Assembly: GCA_905250025.1 (NCBI GenBank) | Contig: CAJNOJ010000348.1 | Coordinates: 30,225 to 94,224, forward strand | Direction: 5' to 3' | Origin: Adineta ricciae | Lineage: Eukaryota > Rotifera > Eurotatoria > Adinetida > Adinetidae | Length of the DNA: 64,000 nt | Shown here: piece by piece, positions 37,638 to 48,591 of the stretch | How positions within the stretch are numbered: position 1 is the first letter of the stretch | How the letters are laid out: every line of letters begins with the position of its first letter | Position numbers and translations under genes: made by a program | Notes under the pieces: model-generated | Seen by the model: the letters and a program-made list of their open reading frames with translations, nothing else | The model's database searches: none | What the model was told of the DNA's origin: nothing

Positions 37638-38181
37638 TAGATACATAGACGATGTTTTCATGACTACCAATTCATTATCTCAGCTGACTACTCAGTTGAA
37701 TGGAATAGGAGAGAAAGGTCTGAATATCAAAATTACTTGGTCGGCTGGTACGACTACAGAATTTCTTGACGTCTACGTCAGTAATGAAAATGGACAATTG
37801 AAAACATCTGTCTATCATAAGCCAGTAGCCGAACCTTATATTTTACTGTTTCTATCCGAACAGCTGCGTCACGTTCATCGGAACGCAATCAAGGATGCTC
37901 TCTTTCGACAACATCAAGCACTATCATTATTACCCGACCGATCAGTGGATCAAATAGTTTATGAACAACTGCATAAAAAGACTCTTGTTCTATTATCACG
38001 ACGTGAACAACAGCGAGATGAATTAATAACAGACTACGATACCAACGAGCAGCAACAAATCGATCAATCAAAATATTGGAGGAATAAAAACACCGCTGTT
38101 CAGTATACTTTTCAAAGCGGTCCTTTGTTAACATTGAAAGACAAGCTCAATAATCTTTGGAAAAAAACATTATGTGTATGA
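37638..38181 (+). mobile_element. Penelope-like retroelement fragment (fossil)
   Basis: Carries the late part of a reverse transcriptase with the RYIDDVF box followed by TTEFLDVYVSNENGQL and TSVYHKPV, the order typical of Penelope-like elements, a group well known in bdelloid rotifers. Only the 3' portion is present, and the element is broken. It lies inside the FG-GAP array between the two perfect duplicates. Confidence 0.75.
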
Positions 38182-38382
38182 CGGCTCGCTAATGAATCAG
38201 GTGCGCATACAGATGGGAACATGTACGAATCAATCTTTAAGACATCTGGTCGTCAAGAAAAAACCATTGAAATCGACGTTGATTGACATGACGTCACTTC
38301 ATACAACTACAGCAATTGCTACGAATACGACGAATACAACGCTTTAGTATTGATTATTTCTACCATCTCATATATGCTATTT

Positions 38383-38595
38383 AATATATTCCACAGGTAG
38401 TGGTTCTCGGCCATATTCATGTGTGATCATAGATTGGAGTAATGACAATAATCTCGATATTATAGTTAGTAATTGTGGCACTAAATAATAATATAATGTT
38501 GTTCAAAGGATATGGTAATGGAACATTTTCATTGAATCAAATCTCTTCAACTGGTGACAATTCATGTTCAAGGGCAATTGGATTTGGATATTTTA
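38383..38595 (+). repeat. Perfect ~210-base direct duplicate, copy 2
   Basis: See 36726-36938. This copy is in register with the downstream repeats. Confidence 0.85.
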
Positions 38596-40637
38596 ATTCT
38601 AATGATCTTGTCGACATTTCTGTTGTCAATTATGGCACTAATACTCTTGGTGTTTTCGTCGATAGTACTTACATAGGTGGTGAACGTCAATCGACATATT
38701 CAACTGGTTCTTCATCTCATCCACGAGATATTGTTCTCGCTTAATTTAATAATGATTCATATTTGGATATCACTATGACAAATTATGAATCAGATAATCT
38801 TAATATTCTATGAGGAAATGTAAATGCCACTTTTCCATCACAGATAACATTTTCCACTGGCATCTTATCATCTCCAACTTCGCTATTGGCTGTTCATCAT
38901 CTTGATAACGATGGAAAATTGGACGTTGTCGTTACCAATTCTGTTGCTGAAAATATATGTTTTTTATGGATATGAAAATAATAGTTTTCTAAGTTCAAAG
39001 ACATATTCAACTGGAATTGGTTCTTCTCCCCAATCGGTGATGTCAATAATGATAACAAACAGGATATTGTCATTGTTAATTCTGGTTCGAACGATGTATT
39101 GACATTTCTTAAATATGATTTGATAGTTTTTCACAAACAAATCTCATATTCAACCGGCAAAACTTCTTCTCCAAATTCAATATCAATTGCTGACTTCAAT
39201 AATGATCATCAATTAGATTCTGTTGTTGCTAATCAAAATAGTAACAATATAGGTGTTTTCCTTGGATTAGTCGATGGTCTCTTTTCTAATCAAACAATCT
39301 ATTCAACTACACTTCGAGCATATCCAAAATCAGTTAATACTGCTGATATTAATAAAGATCAAAATATGGATGTCATTGTCACGTGTCTTTGGAGTTCAAA
39401 GATCGCTGTTCTTCTTGGATTCGGTAATGGTACATTATCCAATCAGATATATTTTTCATTTCCGACTGATGCAGGACCAACCGAAACAGCTGTGGGTGAA
39501 TTTAACAATGACGGTCATTTAGACATTGTTGTTACGCTTCAATTTGCACGTGAAATAGCTGTTTTACAAGGTTATAGTAATGGAAGTTTTTCTCCTGTAA
39601 CAAATTATTATTTGGGTATTGATTCATATCCGAATGCACTGTCTATTGCTGATCTGAATAACGATAGTTTCTTAGATATTGTTATTGCCAGTAATTCAGA
39701 GGGACGTCTATACATATTTCAAGGGTATGGAGATGGAACTTTTGTAGATGGTATTACTTTGTCAACTGGACTTAATTTACTTCCACGATCTCTTCTTATC
39801 GCTGATTTGAATAAAGATAAATTTTGGGATATCGCTGTTGCTAATTCTGGTTCGGATAATATTCAAATCTTCTTTGGCGATGTTGATGGAAGTTTTTCGG
39901 ATGAAACGATTCTTTCGACTGGAAGTGATTCTACGCCATATGCGATTTCTATTTCTAATTTTAACAATGAAAAACAGTTGGATATTGCTGTTCTTAATTA
40001 TGGATCAAATACGTTAGGAATTCTTTTTGGATGTAACGATAAAAGATTTTTTGATCAAATAACTTATTCAACCGGCGATTTTTCTCAACCCTACGACATC
40101 GCTATTGGCGACCTTAATAACGATCAATATCTGGATGTTCTTATTGTTAATTTAGGAACTGATAATGTTGGTTCATTTTTAGGATATGCGATAGAAGATT
40201 TCATCAGTGTTCCATCGGATTCTATTGGATCATCAATATCGCAATTGACATCTCTTGCCAGCGGAGATTGGAATAATGAAACGAAAGTAGATGTTGTTGT
40301 TACTGATAATTCAACAAACACTATCAAAATCTTATTTGGATCACGTTATGGAACTTTTAGTGATGAAACAATCTATTCAACTGGTAATAATTCTCATCCG
40401 ACATCTGTTGTTGTTTCTGATCTAAATAATGATCATTTCTTGGATATTATTGAAACAAATTCTGGTACAAATAATATTGGAATTTTCTTCGGAAACGCAA
40501 ATGGAACATTTCAAAATCAACTTACACATTTTACTGGAGTTGATTCACAACCGAATTCTGTTGTTATTCTAGATTTTAATAATGATACTTATTTGGATAT
40601 TGCTGTGACTAATTATGGTTACACCACAATATTATAA
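38383..40637 (+). pseudogene. FG-GAP/VCBS repeat gene, 3' part (about 15 repeats)
   Basis: Continues the array. The last open segment (39099-40637, 512 residues) is the longest intact run and has about eleven repeats such as VAVGEFNNDGHLDIVV and DIAIGDLNNDQYLDVLIVN. Breaks occur before 39.1 kb (stops near 38.47, 38.74 and 38.81 kb and a frame change near 39.1 kb). The frame ends at 40637 in the middle of a repeat (VTNYGYTTIL) with no membrane anchor in the same frame; a possible anchor-like piece lies at 40918-41235. A calcium-binding adhesive or surface role is usual for the family; no partner can be read. Confidence 0.8.
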
Positions 40638-40917
40638 TGATAGGTCTAATCAGATTTATCAATATGTTTATGATCCAAGAGATCAACATTAGAATTCAAC
40701 TTCAACTGGAATCTATTTTGTATTCAACAAACAATTGTTGATGATTTACATAGATACTATTCTTCTTCTATTCAATGTTCCAGATATATCACACATATAT
40801 AATCACAAAATTTTACATTATTTTTCTTCATATAGGTATTTATGTTAGTTATTATCAAAATATTGCTTTATTACAAAGTGATTGACGATGTCTTTCTGAT
40901 AAACTCTGTTTACAAAA

Positions 40918-41235
40918 TTGAAAGATTTTATTCAATTTAACCAGCACGATACTTCATCAGTTTCAGTTTCATCATCAAAATATCATATGAACACAACACT
41001 TTTACAAATTGTTTCAACTTTAATCATTGAACAATGGAATGAACAAATCATTTATGAAAAATATTTTAATCAATGTTTACCACAAGAATGTATAATAACA
41101 CGTGTTGTTCAAGGAAAATTTCCCCACATTATTATAGCTTTGACTGGTTTTATAGGTGATTCAATAAAAGTCGATAGATTTATTGTATCTTTATTAATTA
41201 CAATGATTTTTATTCGTATCGATCAAGTAAAATAA
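40918..41235 (+). pseudogene. Possible C-terminal membrane-anchor remnant of a rotifer surface protein
   Basis: The frame begins without ATG and reads TLLQIVSTLIIEQWNEQIIY, then YFNQCLPQECIITRV and a hydrophobic stretch ending the frame. The pattern IxEQWN..Y..YF.QC.P..C followed by a helix resembles the ends of large rotifer repeat-bearing membrane proteins as I remember them. It lies 280 bases after the FG-GAP repeats in the same orientation, so it may be that gene's last exon or its degraded tail. Modest confidence. Confidence 0.4.
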
Positions 41236-41446
41236 AAGAAATTTATCAAGAATAGAGTGACACCATTGGAAACAAGAACACAAAATACTTCCGTTTTCAT
41301 ATAACATTATAAAATTTACCGTTGTTATTAAAGTCCGTATACTTTATGTAATTCGTTGCTTTTTAAAAACAGCAGAAAATGCCAGTAAAGGTCTATATCA
41401 ATCTTATAGGTAAACGATTTCAAAAGATAACATATATGGCGAACAT

Positions 41447-41979
41447 TCAGATTGAATGGTGATGAACCAAATTAAAAATGTTTAAAACTTGAATCGAATT
41501 AGCGATTGCTACACTATTCGCCTGAATCTGTTGAATGAAGTCTTTGTACGTGTCTTTTTGTGCTTCTGCCGGGCAATCATATTTCGCGTCTGTTCGTGTG
41601 CCATTTTTGACAAATATATCGTATGAGCCTGAACTATCGGATTTGGGAAAGACGGATCGACAATCAAGCTAGTCGTTCCGATTGAGCATGTTTATAAAAT
41701 TAACTATTGTAGCAGATTCGCTCTCTACCATATAAGTATACCACGTATATGTCAGTGTAAAAGAAATATTATTATGAAAATATTAATTATATTTACATGT
41801 CTTACCTGATTCAAGTGTCCATGTTGCACCAGATAGACTTCAAAACGAACAGGTTCATCTCTATTGGTAAATCGTCTTTGACATTCCTTTAGTTATCGAC
41901 GAAGTTGTTCGAAGGATTCTTTTATATGTGGTCGAGCATTTGCTAAACCAACAAAAAGAGTAAACAAATAGATTTGCAT
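41447..41979 (-). pseudogene. Two-exon small secreted protein gene with two in-frame stops
   Basis: Exon 1 (complement 41806-41979) starts MQIYLFTLFVGLANA, a textbook signal peptide, then RPHIKESFEQLRR, a TAA stop, and LKECQRRFTNRDEPVRFEVY. Exon 2 (complement 41447-41722) joins in phase 0 across an 83-base intron ending TAGAG and reads SESATIVNFINMLNRND, a TAG stop, then LDCRSVFPKSDSSGSYDIF and on to HHHSI before the final stop. Apart from the two stops the frame is open for about 148 codons with three cysteines. No family recognised. Either a recent pseudogene or two base errors; the intact splice and signal argue that decay is young. Confidence 0.55.
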
Positions 41980-42386
41980 CGTTTCAATAAATTATGGATG
42001 ATGTTTTAGAAAAACGTTTGGCTTCAGGCTTCATATACGAAATAAGAAGATAACAACCACAAAATCATTCTCCTTTATCGTTTCACTTATTTAGAACGGA
42101 AAAAATAATTGTCATGTTTTGTATACGTATGGTATCGATCAATTTGCAAGCAATGGCAGGTAAATATCCCTAGAAAAATACAAGTTATTCAGATGTGAAA
42201 CACTCTTATTTTGACTTTTTTCGTATAATGAGTATTGCTACAATTTAGACACCTGTGGATCATGTCATTTTCACATATCAATATCATATACGTTTATTGT
42301 TAATATTTTTATTTATAAATTTCTTGAACTAATAGAAGTTTACAGCGTTTCTGTTAATAAAAATATGTTGACGATAATCAGAAAAC

Positions 42387-42506
42387 TTAAGGTTGTTCTA
42401 ATCGAATTATCGTCGAACGATTGAATACTTTATTAACTTGATGAACCCTTTCATGTACCATTTTGTTGCGTAAATAACGCTCGTTCCATTCATCTCTGCA
42501 CAGTAA
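42387..42506 (-). CDS. Possible short terminal exon, parent gene unknown
   Basis: After a good acceptor (TTTTTCTTCAG) the minus strand reads LLCRDEWNERYLRNKMVHER and on to RLEQP before a stop. The charged, natural-looking composition suggests coding, but no upstream exon was found; the nearby receptor already ends at 42667. Confidence 0.25.
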   Translation of the reverse strand, partial: LLCRDEWNERYLRNKMVHERVHQVNKVFNRSTIIRLEQP

Positions 42507-42666
42507 CTGAAGAAAAATAATGTTAGCAATGGCGAGAAATACATATGACAATGATCAATGATTAGAAAAGAATGAAGTGGGAATTTATTTAGTATTGTGT
42601 AATATACAACAAACAATGAATTTCAATTGATTTCTGTATATGTCTATCGATTTTTTCATTTGTTGA

Positions 42667-44306
42667 TCACGTTAGATGCAGATAACTTCGTGCGAGCCGT
42701 TTGAATACTGTACGATACAGTGTACCAGCGAGCACATATGAGTAAAAGGAGATAGTATGTGTTACAGACATAGTGAGTAGTACTATAGCAAATACTAAGC
42801 TTTCGACAGCGAGACGATATGCACTTTTAGTAACATTCGCTGTTATTCCAATATATAGACGATGAATTGCAAAAGGTAAATTTACTACGAAAATAATGAA
42901 TACCTGAAATGCTTCTAATTATTAGAAAATAACATAAAGAATTGAAAGAAATGCGCAAACTAACCTGGACTAATAGCATTTTCGTCAGAGTTCGTTCATC
43001 GTTCCGTGGTAAGTTTGTTGTATTGTTTGAAACAGTATTTTGCATTGGACCAATCGTTGGACGTATCACTCGAGTTCGAATATTACGCATAGTTAATATT
43101 CCAAATGCAATTAAAAGGATGCTTGGTAAAATAATGATTAACAATAAATAAATCCAATCGATTGCAATTCGACAAATCATATTTCGACCATAGCAAGCAA
43201 CTGGAACATTTGGAACATGTGCTTCGAAGCAATAGAGTACTTCGATAAATAGCAATGTAAAGAAAGTGAAAACTACAATTATATAACGTCTTTCCATTTG
43301 TAATGTACTCAGTTGACGACGAGCAACCAAACGGCTACTACATAAAAAACGATCAATACTTGCTCCAACTAGTGCCCAAATAGCAACTGCCCAAGCGATA
43401 CTGATGGAATACACCCGAAATTTGCACATGGGCCCATTTTCAACTTGCCATGTAATGGAGTAACTAAAATATTATGTCAAAAAAAAGATTTTCTCAACAG
43501 TAATGTTTCTCTAGATTTAATGTTCTCTTTTTATATCTAGAAATCTTTACTCCCATTTATATCAAGTTGAATTGGCGCATAACACAGATACTTCTCGCGA
43601 TGATGGTAGTTCTATAAATTCTTTTCTTCTCACTCAATTTCACACAGCTTTCTACTTCTTTCTACGTCAATGACATTTGCCGTTGGTATATACTCTTTCT
43701 TCTCTTCTCTTTTCTCTGTTTGCACTTATATTTATCACCCTTGGATCACTTTTTTATCTAATTATCATCCTATTATCTAGCCATGTAGATTGTATTAAAT
43801 AACAGATGATGTTTTGGATATCCTCTATCATACTTAAGTTTACTTATGCTTTCGACGTCATACATGTTCTTAACGTGTGACAGTTATATTATCTACACTA
43901 GTTTTTCACCTAGATCTTTTTTGTGTTAGCATGTGACTATGTCTTTCCAAATACTATATAAGGACAATGAAAGTACAGTATCACTGCGATTTCTTTTATC
44001 AAGTAAAACTTCTATACCATACATATTTATGTACGGTTTTATATCATTAGCAGAAACCGTCACACTTCTGTTTTACCCTTCCAGAATTCGTGTTGGTAGT
44101 GCTGACCAAAGATATATCACTGCTGACATTGAGGACCAGTAAAGATAATTTGTGCATGGAATTTTGTTAAAAGTTTGCTCACTTAGAACTATCATGTTCA
44201 CTATATTACCCACTGTACCAAAAAGAAGTACAACCAAAGCGACATGACGATTGATTTGCATTGTGACGTAGCTGATAGAAGACACGGAATCACTGGTGCT
44301 GGACAT
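42667..44306 (-). CDS. Rhodopsin-like G-protein-coupled receptor, three exons
   Basis: Exons complement 44077-44306, 42965-43463 and 42667-42903 join in one frame across introns of 613 and 61 bases to give 321 residues. The start is MSSTSDSVSS. TM1 carries LLFGTVGNIVNMIVL. The first join gives LEGYSITWQVENGPMCKFRV, putting the conserved Cys before TM3. The TM3 end reads GASIDRFLCSSR. Loop 3 is Asn/Thr-rich and ends RNDERTLTKMLLVQ. The second join enters TM6 as VFIIFVVNLPFAIHRLY, and TM7 runs to SFYSYVLAGTLYRTVFKRL. It is close in type to the other two receptors in this window, so this is a dispersed receptor family. Ligand unknown. The long first intron is non-coding. Confidence 0.85.
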
Positions 44307-46040
44307 GTTCTCCGATTTCAACGTTCACTTGCCAGTGTTACAGAAGTGAGAATATTTTTGAGTGAAAGTAAAAAGATTATTTTCTGTATGCCTTTGAAAA
44401 AGAAAACCGACTCATTATTAATATTATTAGTTATTCGAAGTACTTTTCTGGGTGACTAATAATGGCACTTTTTTGAAAGTCATGCTTGTCTGTGTTTGAA
44501 GCTAGGCCAATTCTATAGACATTGCTTTTAATTTCTATTCTGTTCATAGGAAATAAACGTCACATATATGACTTGATGGCGCGAAGGTAAAAGATGAGAG
44601 GAAAATTTGAAATGAATAAAAATAGACAATCAATTATGATTTCATGTGAAAAATATGCGAATATTGAGAGTCCAATCAGTGCTACAACGATCGTTCGAAA
44701 TAATTTAAACTGTAGTCTTCGCCAATAAAAATATTACAACACTTAAGTTGACCAATACGGTCCTAAACTACGACTATTTCCGTGAAAGGTATCGACAAAA
44801 GGAAAATGCTCTTTCACAACAAATGTTGACATTTTACTTGAGTATACACTATATGAATATAGGAATTTCATCGAGAAAAACTTCTACTAAGAAAGAAAAC
44901 AAAAATTAGAGATGAAGTTAGAAATCTTTGTACAGCTTGAACATGAGTTAATCGATCTGACGATAAAGAACATTTGTCACTTTGTGCATATCAACACGCG
45001 ATCCCTTTGTAGAGATAGTTTTTGTTCACATTAGCATTAATATGAAAGTAGTTTTGAGAAAATTCTTCCTTCACATTATCAATCAACATGAAGTTCGAAG
45101 TTTAACGTTCGCCAACATTATCTATGAACCTGTCTGTCAGTGACGCACTCGGTTTGACTTTTTGAAAACCTTGGTGTTATCAAGATTTATGCATCACTTA
45201 TTATTATGAACAAACTCTGAGCGACTTTGTCCGCAAGTATAGGTACAGACGAGCGTCTAGATTTTAGTTTAGATTTTTGGATGAGGATTTAGACATAGAC
45301 GTAGGTGTAAGGGTTCCGGTGTGTTTGCAACCGTAAAGCGTTGAAAGGAGTTTAAACTACGAAGTACCATACAAGGTTCACACTCACACTGTCAAATGGC
45401 TCTAGAATTTTCTAAAGCCTTCATATGATAAACCATCACAAGTTACTTGAATATAGAGAGTACTTTTTCAATTTGATTCACGTATCGGTAGGATAAAACT
45501 TAGAGTAGCTCTGGTTGGTAACGTACTTATAGCTGTTTTGGTCAAAGCTTTCCAAGGTGTTTTCAACTGCGGAAAAATATACTAATTTTTTTAATATTCT
45601 AGTGAAGAGCCCATTTATTACTGGCTTTTTTCTCGTACGGTAACTGTTTCATAAGTCATTGTAGAACAGTTACTAAAAGCTTTTCTCTATGTACTATATA
45701 AACATAACTATAATAATAAGACAACATCGCACCGAATGTTTGATGTTTTGATTCCTTTGTTAAATAGGATAGTTGAGAAAATAAGATGCATATTCGTGTT
45801 CTAATAAACATGCTCTACCAACTGCTTATTTTAAGTATAAACCATGCACTCGAGGGTAACGCGAATGTGCCCCGACGAGCGTTGTTTATTATATATGTTG
45901 TTATTTTTCTGCAATTTTCAGTTTATATTTCATTCAATTGAGCAATCCAAAATAAGTCTTGACAAAAAAAAACATGAAATCAGTAATATAAAACCAGGAT
46001 TCGAAATAGATTTATTCTTGATTCATCCCATGTGAAATGT
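44307..46040. other. Intergenic, no gene seen
   Basis: Upstream of the receptor. No supported coding sequence or repeat recognised. A weak plus-strand frame at 45844-46035 lacks motifs. Confidence 0.4.
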
Positions 46041-46300
46041 TTTTGAGTGTAAACGCGTTTAAAACGCGTTTGGGATGCATTTCAAACGCAAGGCACAAAC
46101 GCACCAAACGCGATAGAAATGAAACATTTGATGCATCTAGATGCGCTAATCAAACGCATCCAGACGCGTCTTTCAGATGCGTTCAACCGCGTTTCTCTCT
46201 CAAAACGCGTCCACACACGTCTGAAGAGACGATGAAACATCTGACGGCATAAACGCGTTTCTTTTTCAAAACGCGTCCAGACGCGTTCGAAGAGACGGCT
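46041..46300. repeat. ACGCGT-rich repeat region
   Basis: Seven copies of ACGCGT occur within 260 bases of otherwise AT-rich sequence, together with related ATGCGTT and GATGCATC words. Bases 46185-46250 and 46251-46305 form two tandem units of about 66 bases sharing CGCGTTTCT-TC-AAAACGCGTCCA and GAAGAGACG. Open frames on both strands here are products of the repeat. Confidence 0.65.
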
Positions 46301-46578
46301 TTTTCCAAAAAAGCATTTTATTCCTACAGCTTTGACCTGCGTCACCATCATTCTCTCCTGATGTTCATCTCTTCCACCACGCTTCGACTAGGACATCTAT
46401 TCAATTTTTATACATACATTTAGATGGTTCGACGAGTGAGNTCATTCATAAGGCTAATATACAAGGCATTTCGGTATGGAACAAAATAATTATTTATTCA
46501 AACACAGATCTCTACCAAATACCGAAGTATTCGACTTATTGATCATATATGATAATATAAGCGCAAGATCAAAAGACG
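46301..46578. other. Spacer with assembly N
   Basis: Unremarkable sequence; one N at 46441. Confidence 0.4.
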
Positions 46579-46813
46579 TATAAGCGGTATTGTGGTATTG
46601 CGGTATAAGCGGTATTGTGGTATAAGCGGTATAAGCGGTATTGCGGTATAGGTTGTATTGTGGTATTGCGGTATAAGCGGTATTGTGGTATAAGCGGTAT
46701 AAGCAGTATTGCGGTATTGCGGTATTGCGGTATTCTGGTATTCTGGTATTGCGGTATAAGCGTTATTCTGGTATTCTGGTATTGCGGTATAAGCGTTATT
46801 CTGGTATTGCGGT
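46579..46813. repeat. Minisatellite of GCGGTATT / GCGGTATAA units
   Basis: About 26 units of 8-9 bases alternate GCGGTATT, GTGGTATT, GCGGTATAA and, toward the right, TCTGGTATT. The Tyr/Pro/Ile/Asn-rich frames on either strand are artefacts of the repeat. A short array of the same unit in reverse orientation lies at 59525-59592. Confidence 0.85.
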
Positions 46814-48466
46814 GTTTTTCGTCCAGTAAACATCGAAAGACTGCCATATTTTGCAGCAGGTCTATAGGAATAGTGAAAATACCTAGCGCTATAATTCAGT
46901 ATGCACTGACGATATTTTTGCGAAAAACTCAAAAGCAATTCGTATCAATTCCCTTTTTTAGTACACATAGTTCTTATGATGTAGCTTTGATCGTGAGGAA
47001 CCATCACAGTTGAGAAGAAATGTGTTGCTTCTGAATTCAGATCATAAAAGGCACCTGCAGTGTTAGTTTAATTTATATATATTGAGCAAATATGTTAAGT
47101 CGGGAGTAATGTATGTTAGCGAACAGGTATCTGTATTGTAGTCAAGTTTTGTTTAGTCGAAGTTCCATTAATACCAGAAATGTCTTACATCGATCATCAA
47201 CTAACGTGGCAAAGAGATATTTTCCATCGTAGTTCACGAATAAAATCTGAAAGCCAAACGGATTTTCTTAGATATATGTACATTACATAGCAATAATTAG
47301 TGTGGCAGAATAATTTCTGCTGCTCGAACGCACAAAAGGAATGAGTAATTTATATCAGCAAAGCAGATAGATAGACAAATCGTGTCCAATGCAAGATTGT
47401 CCTAAATGGCAAACAGTGCGTTTATCAGTTTCTTTCCCGCAAAATGACTTCTTCGGCCAGAAAAATAGATGATTCAGTATATTAGAACAGCAAGCATTTT
47501 GATAGTGATTGCCAGAAACCAACCTATCATGCCTAAGAAAAGGGAGCAGAATTTTTTTAGAAAAAAACGAAAACCGGATTTGAGTTCCTAGACCTTGATT
47601 GCCTGTTGGTCAAGGTTTTCAGAAAACTATCGTTCGTATGCATAATCATCGTAGAAGGAATAAACATACGCACACACGAACACACGATCACACATCAATG
47701 CGTTTTTTTTTCGTAATGTCAGATCCACGCATAACCCTCCTTTCAGTAGATAGAACAACGTTTCGACTTAAGCAGCGATTCCATTATGTCAGCATTCAGA
47801 AAAAAATGAATGGCTCCATATTTTCGCCATTAAATTTGCCGTCCATGAAACCTGTTCCAATCAATGCAGAATTCAATTCTGCATCAAATGGGCTAGTTTT
47901 GAACGAGGAGAAAACGTTCTGAAGAGAGAAACTCTCTCTTGAATCCATATCGAATGAATACGGGTATGAGTAGCACAGAAATGAAGAGCGCCTAAATTTA
48001 TTCGACAATAATTTTTCCGTGCATGAACCTATAGTCCATTCAATGTACAATACAAATCTACATCGATTGTAACAGGTCTCGTGCACCAGAAAACGATTCA
48101 TACGTGGAAGGTAATTCGTGGAACTTTAGTGAATTGATAGGTGGTGCTAACTTCTCATCGATATTTCATATTTCCGTGCTAGGAAAATTATTTTCAAAGT
48201 TGTTCAAACTGTTTCGCAATGATTGAAAATCAAAATTGGTATTCTAATTCGAACTTAAAAACTTTTTCTAATTGGTCTTTGTATAAACAAAGCCGTATTC
48301 TTATTTGTTGTTATTCGTGTTCATTGATTCTGTATTTCTTGACTTTGTTCGTTCTGCCTAACTAAATAGGCCGTCTCTTTTTTAAATCCAGCACCTGATG
48401 AAAACAAAAGATGAAATGATATCATTCTTGTCGCCGAACAAAACGTTCTTTGTGCGACTGTATTCC
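46814..48466. other. Intergenic with small palindromes
   Basis: A 19-base palindrome (47865-47883, TGCAGAATTCAATTCTGCA) and an 8-base stem of GA/TC (47922-47940) lie 40 bases apart. Open frames at 47599-47922 and 47796-48101 on opposite strands lack motifs. No gene supported. Confidence 0.4.
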
Positions 48467-48474
48467 TATAAAAG
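48467..48474 (+). promoter_or_regulatory. TATA box for the DUF3987-like gene
   Basis: TATAAAAG lies 118 bases before the ATG at 48592, in AT-rich non-coding DNA. Position and sequence fit a core promoter, leaving about 90 bases of leader. Confidence 0.4.
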
Positions 48475-48591
48475 CCGATGTAATCGACTAGCTTATCTTA
48501 TTTCTCTCATTTCGAAAAAGAATATTTCCATCATTCCACATTTGTTATACTGTTACTTCTAGATCATTATCTCTTGCAATACTAACTTTTT

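Noticed and set aside
36726-38595. The ~210-base duplicates as target-site duplications of the Penelope-like fragment
   Set aside because: Too long for the family's usual target duplications, and an N lies at the edge; an assembly overlap explains it better.
46037-46351. Open frames on both strands rich in Arg, Lys and Thr
   Set aside because: They follow the ACGCGT tandem repeat and have no motif or splice support.
46543-47013. Long open frames on both strands rich in Tyr, Pro, Ile and Asn
   Set aside because: They are translations of the GCGGTATT minisatellite; length comes from the repeat, not from coding.
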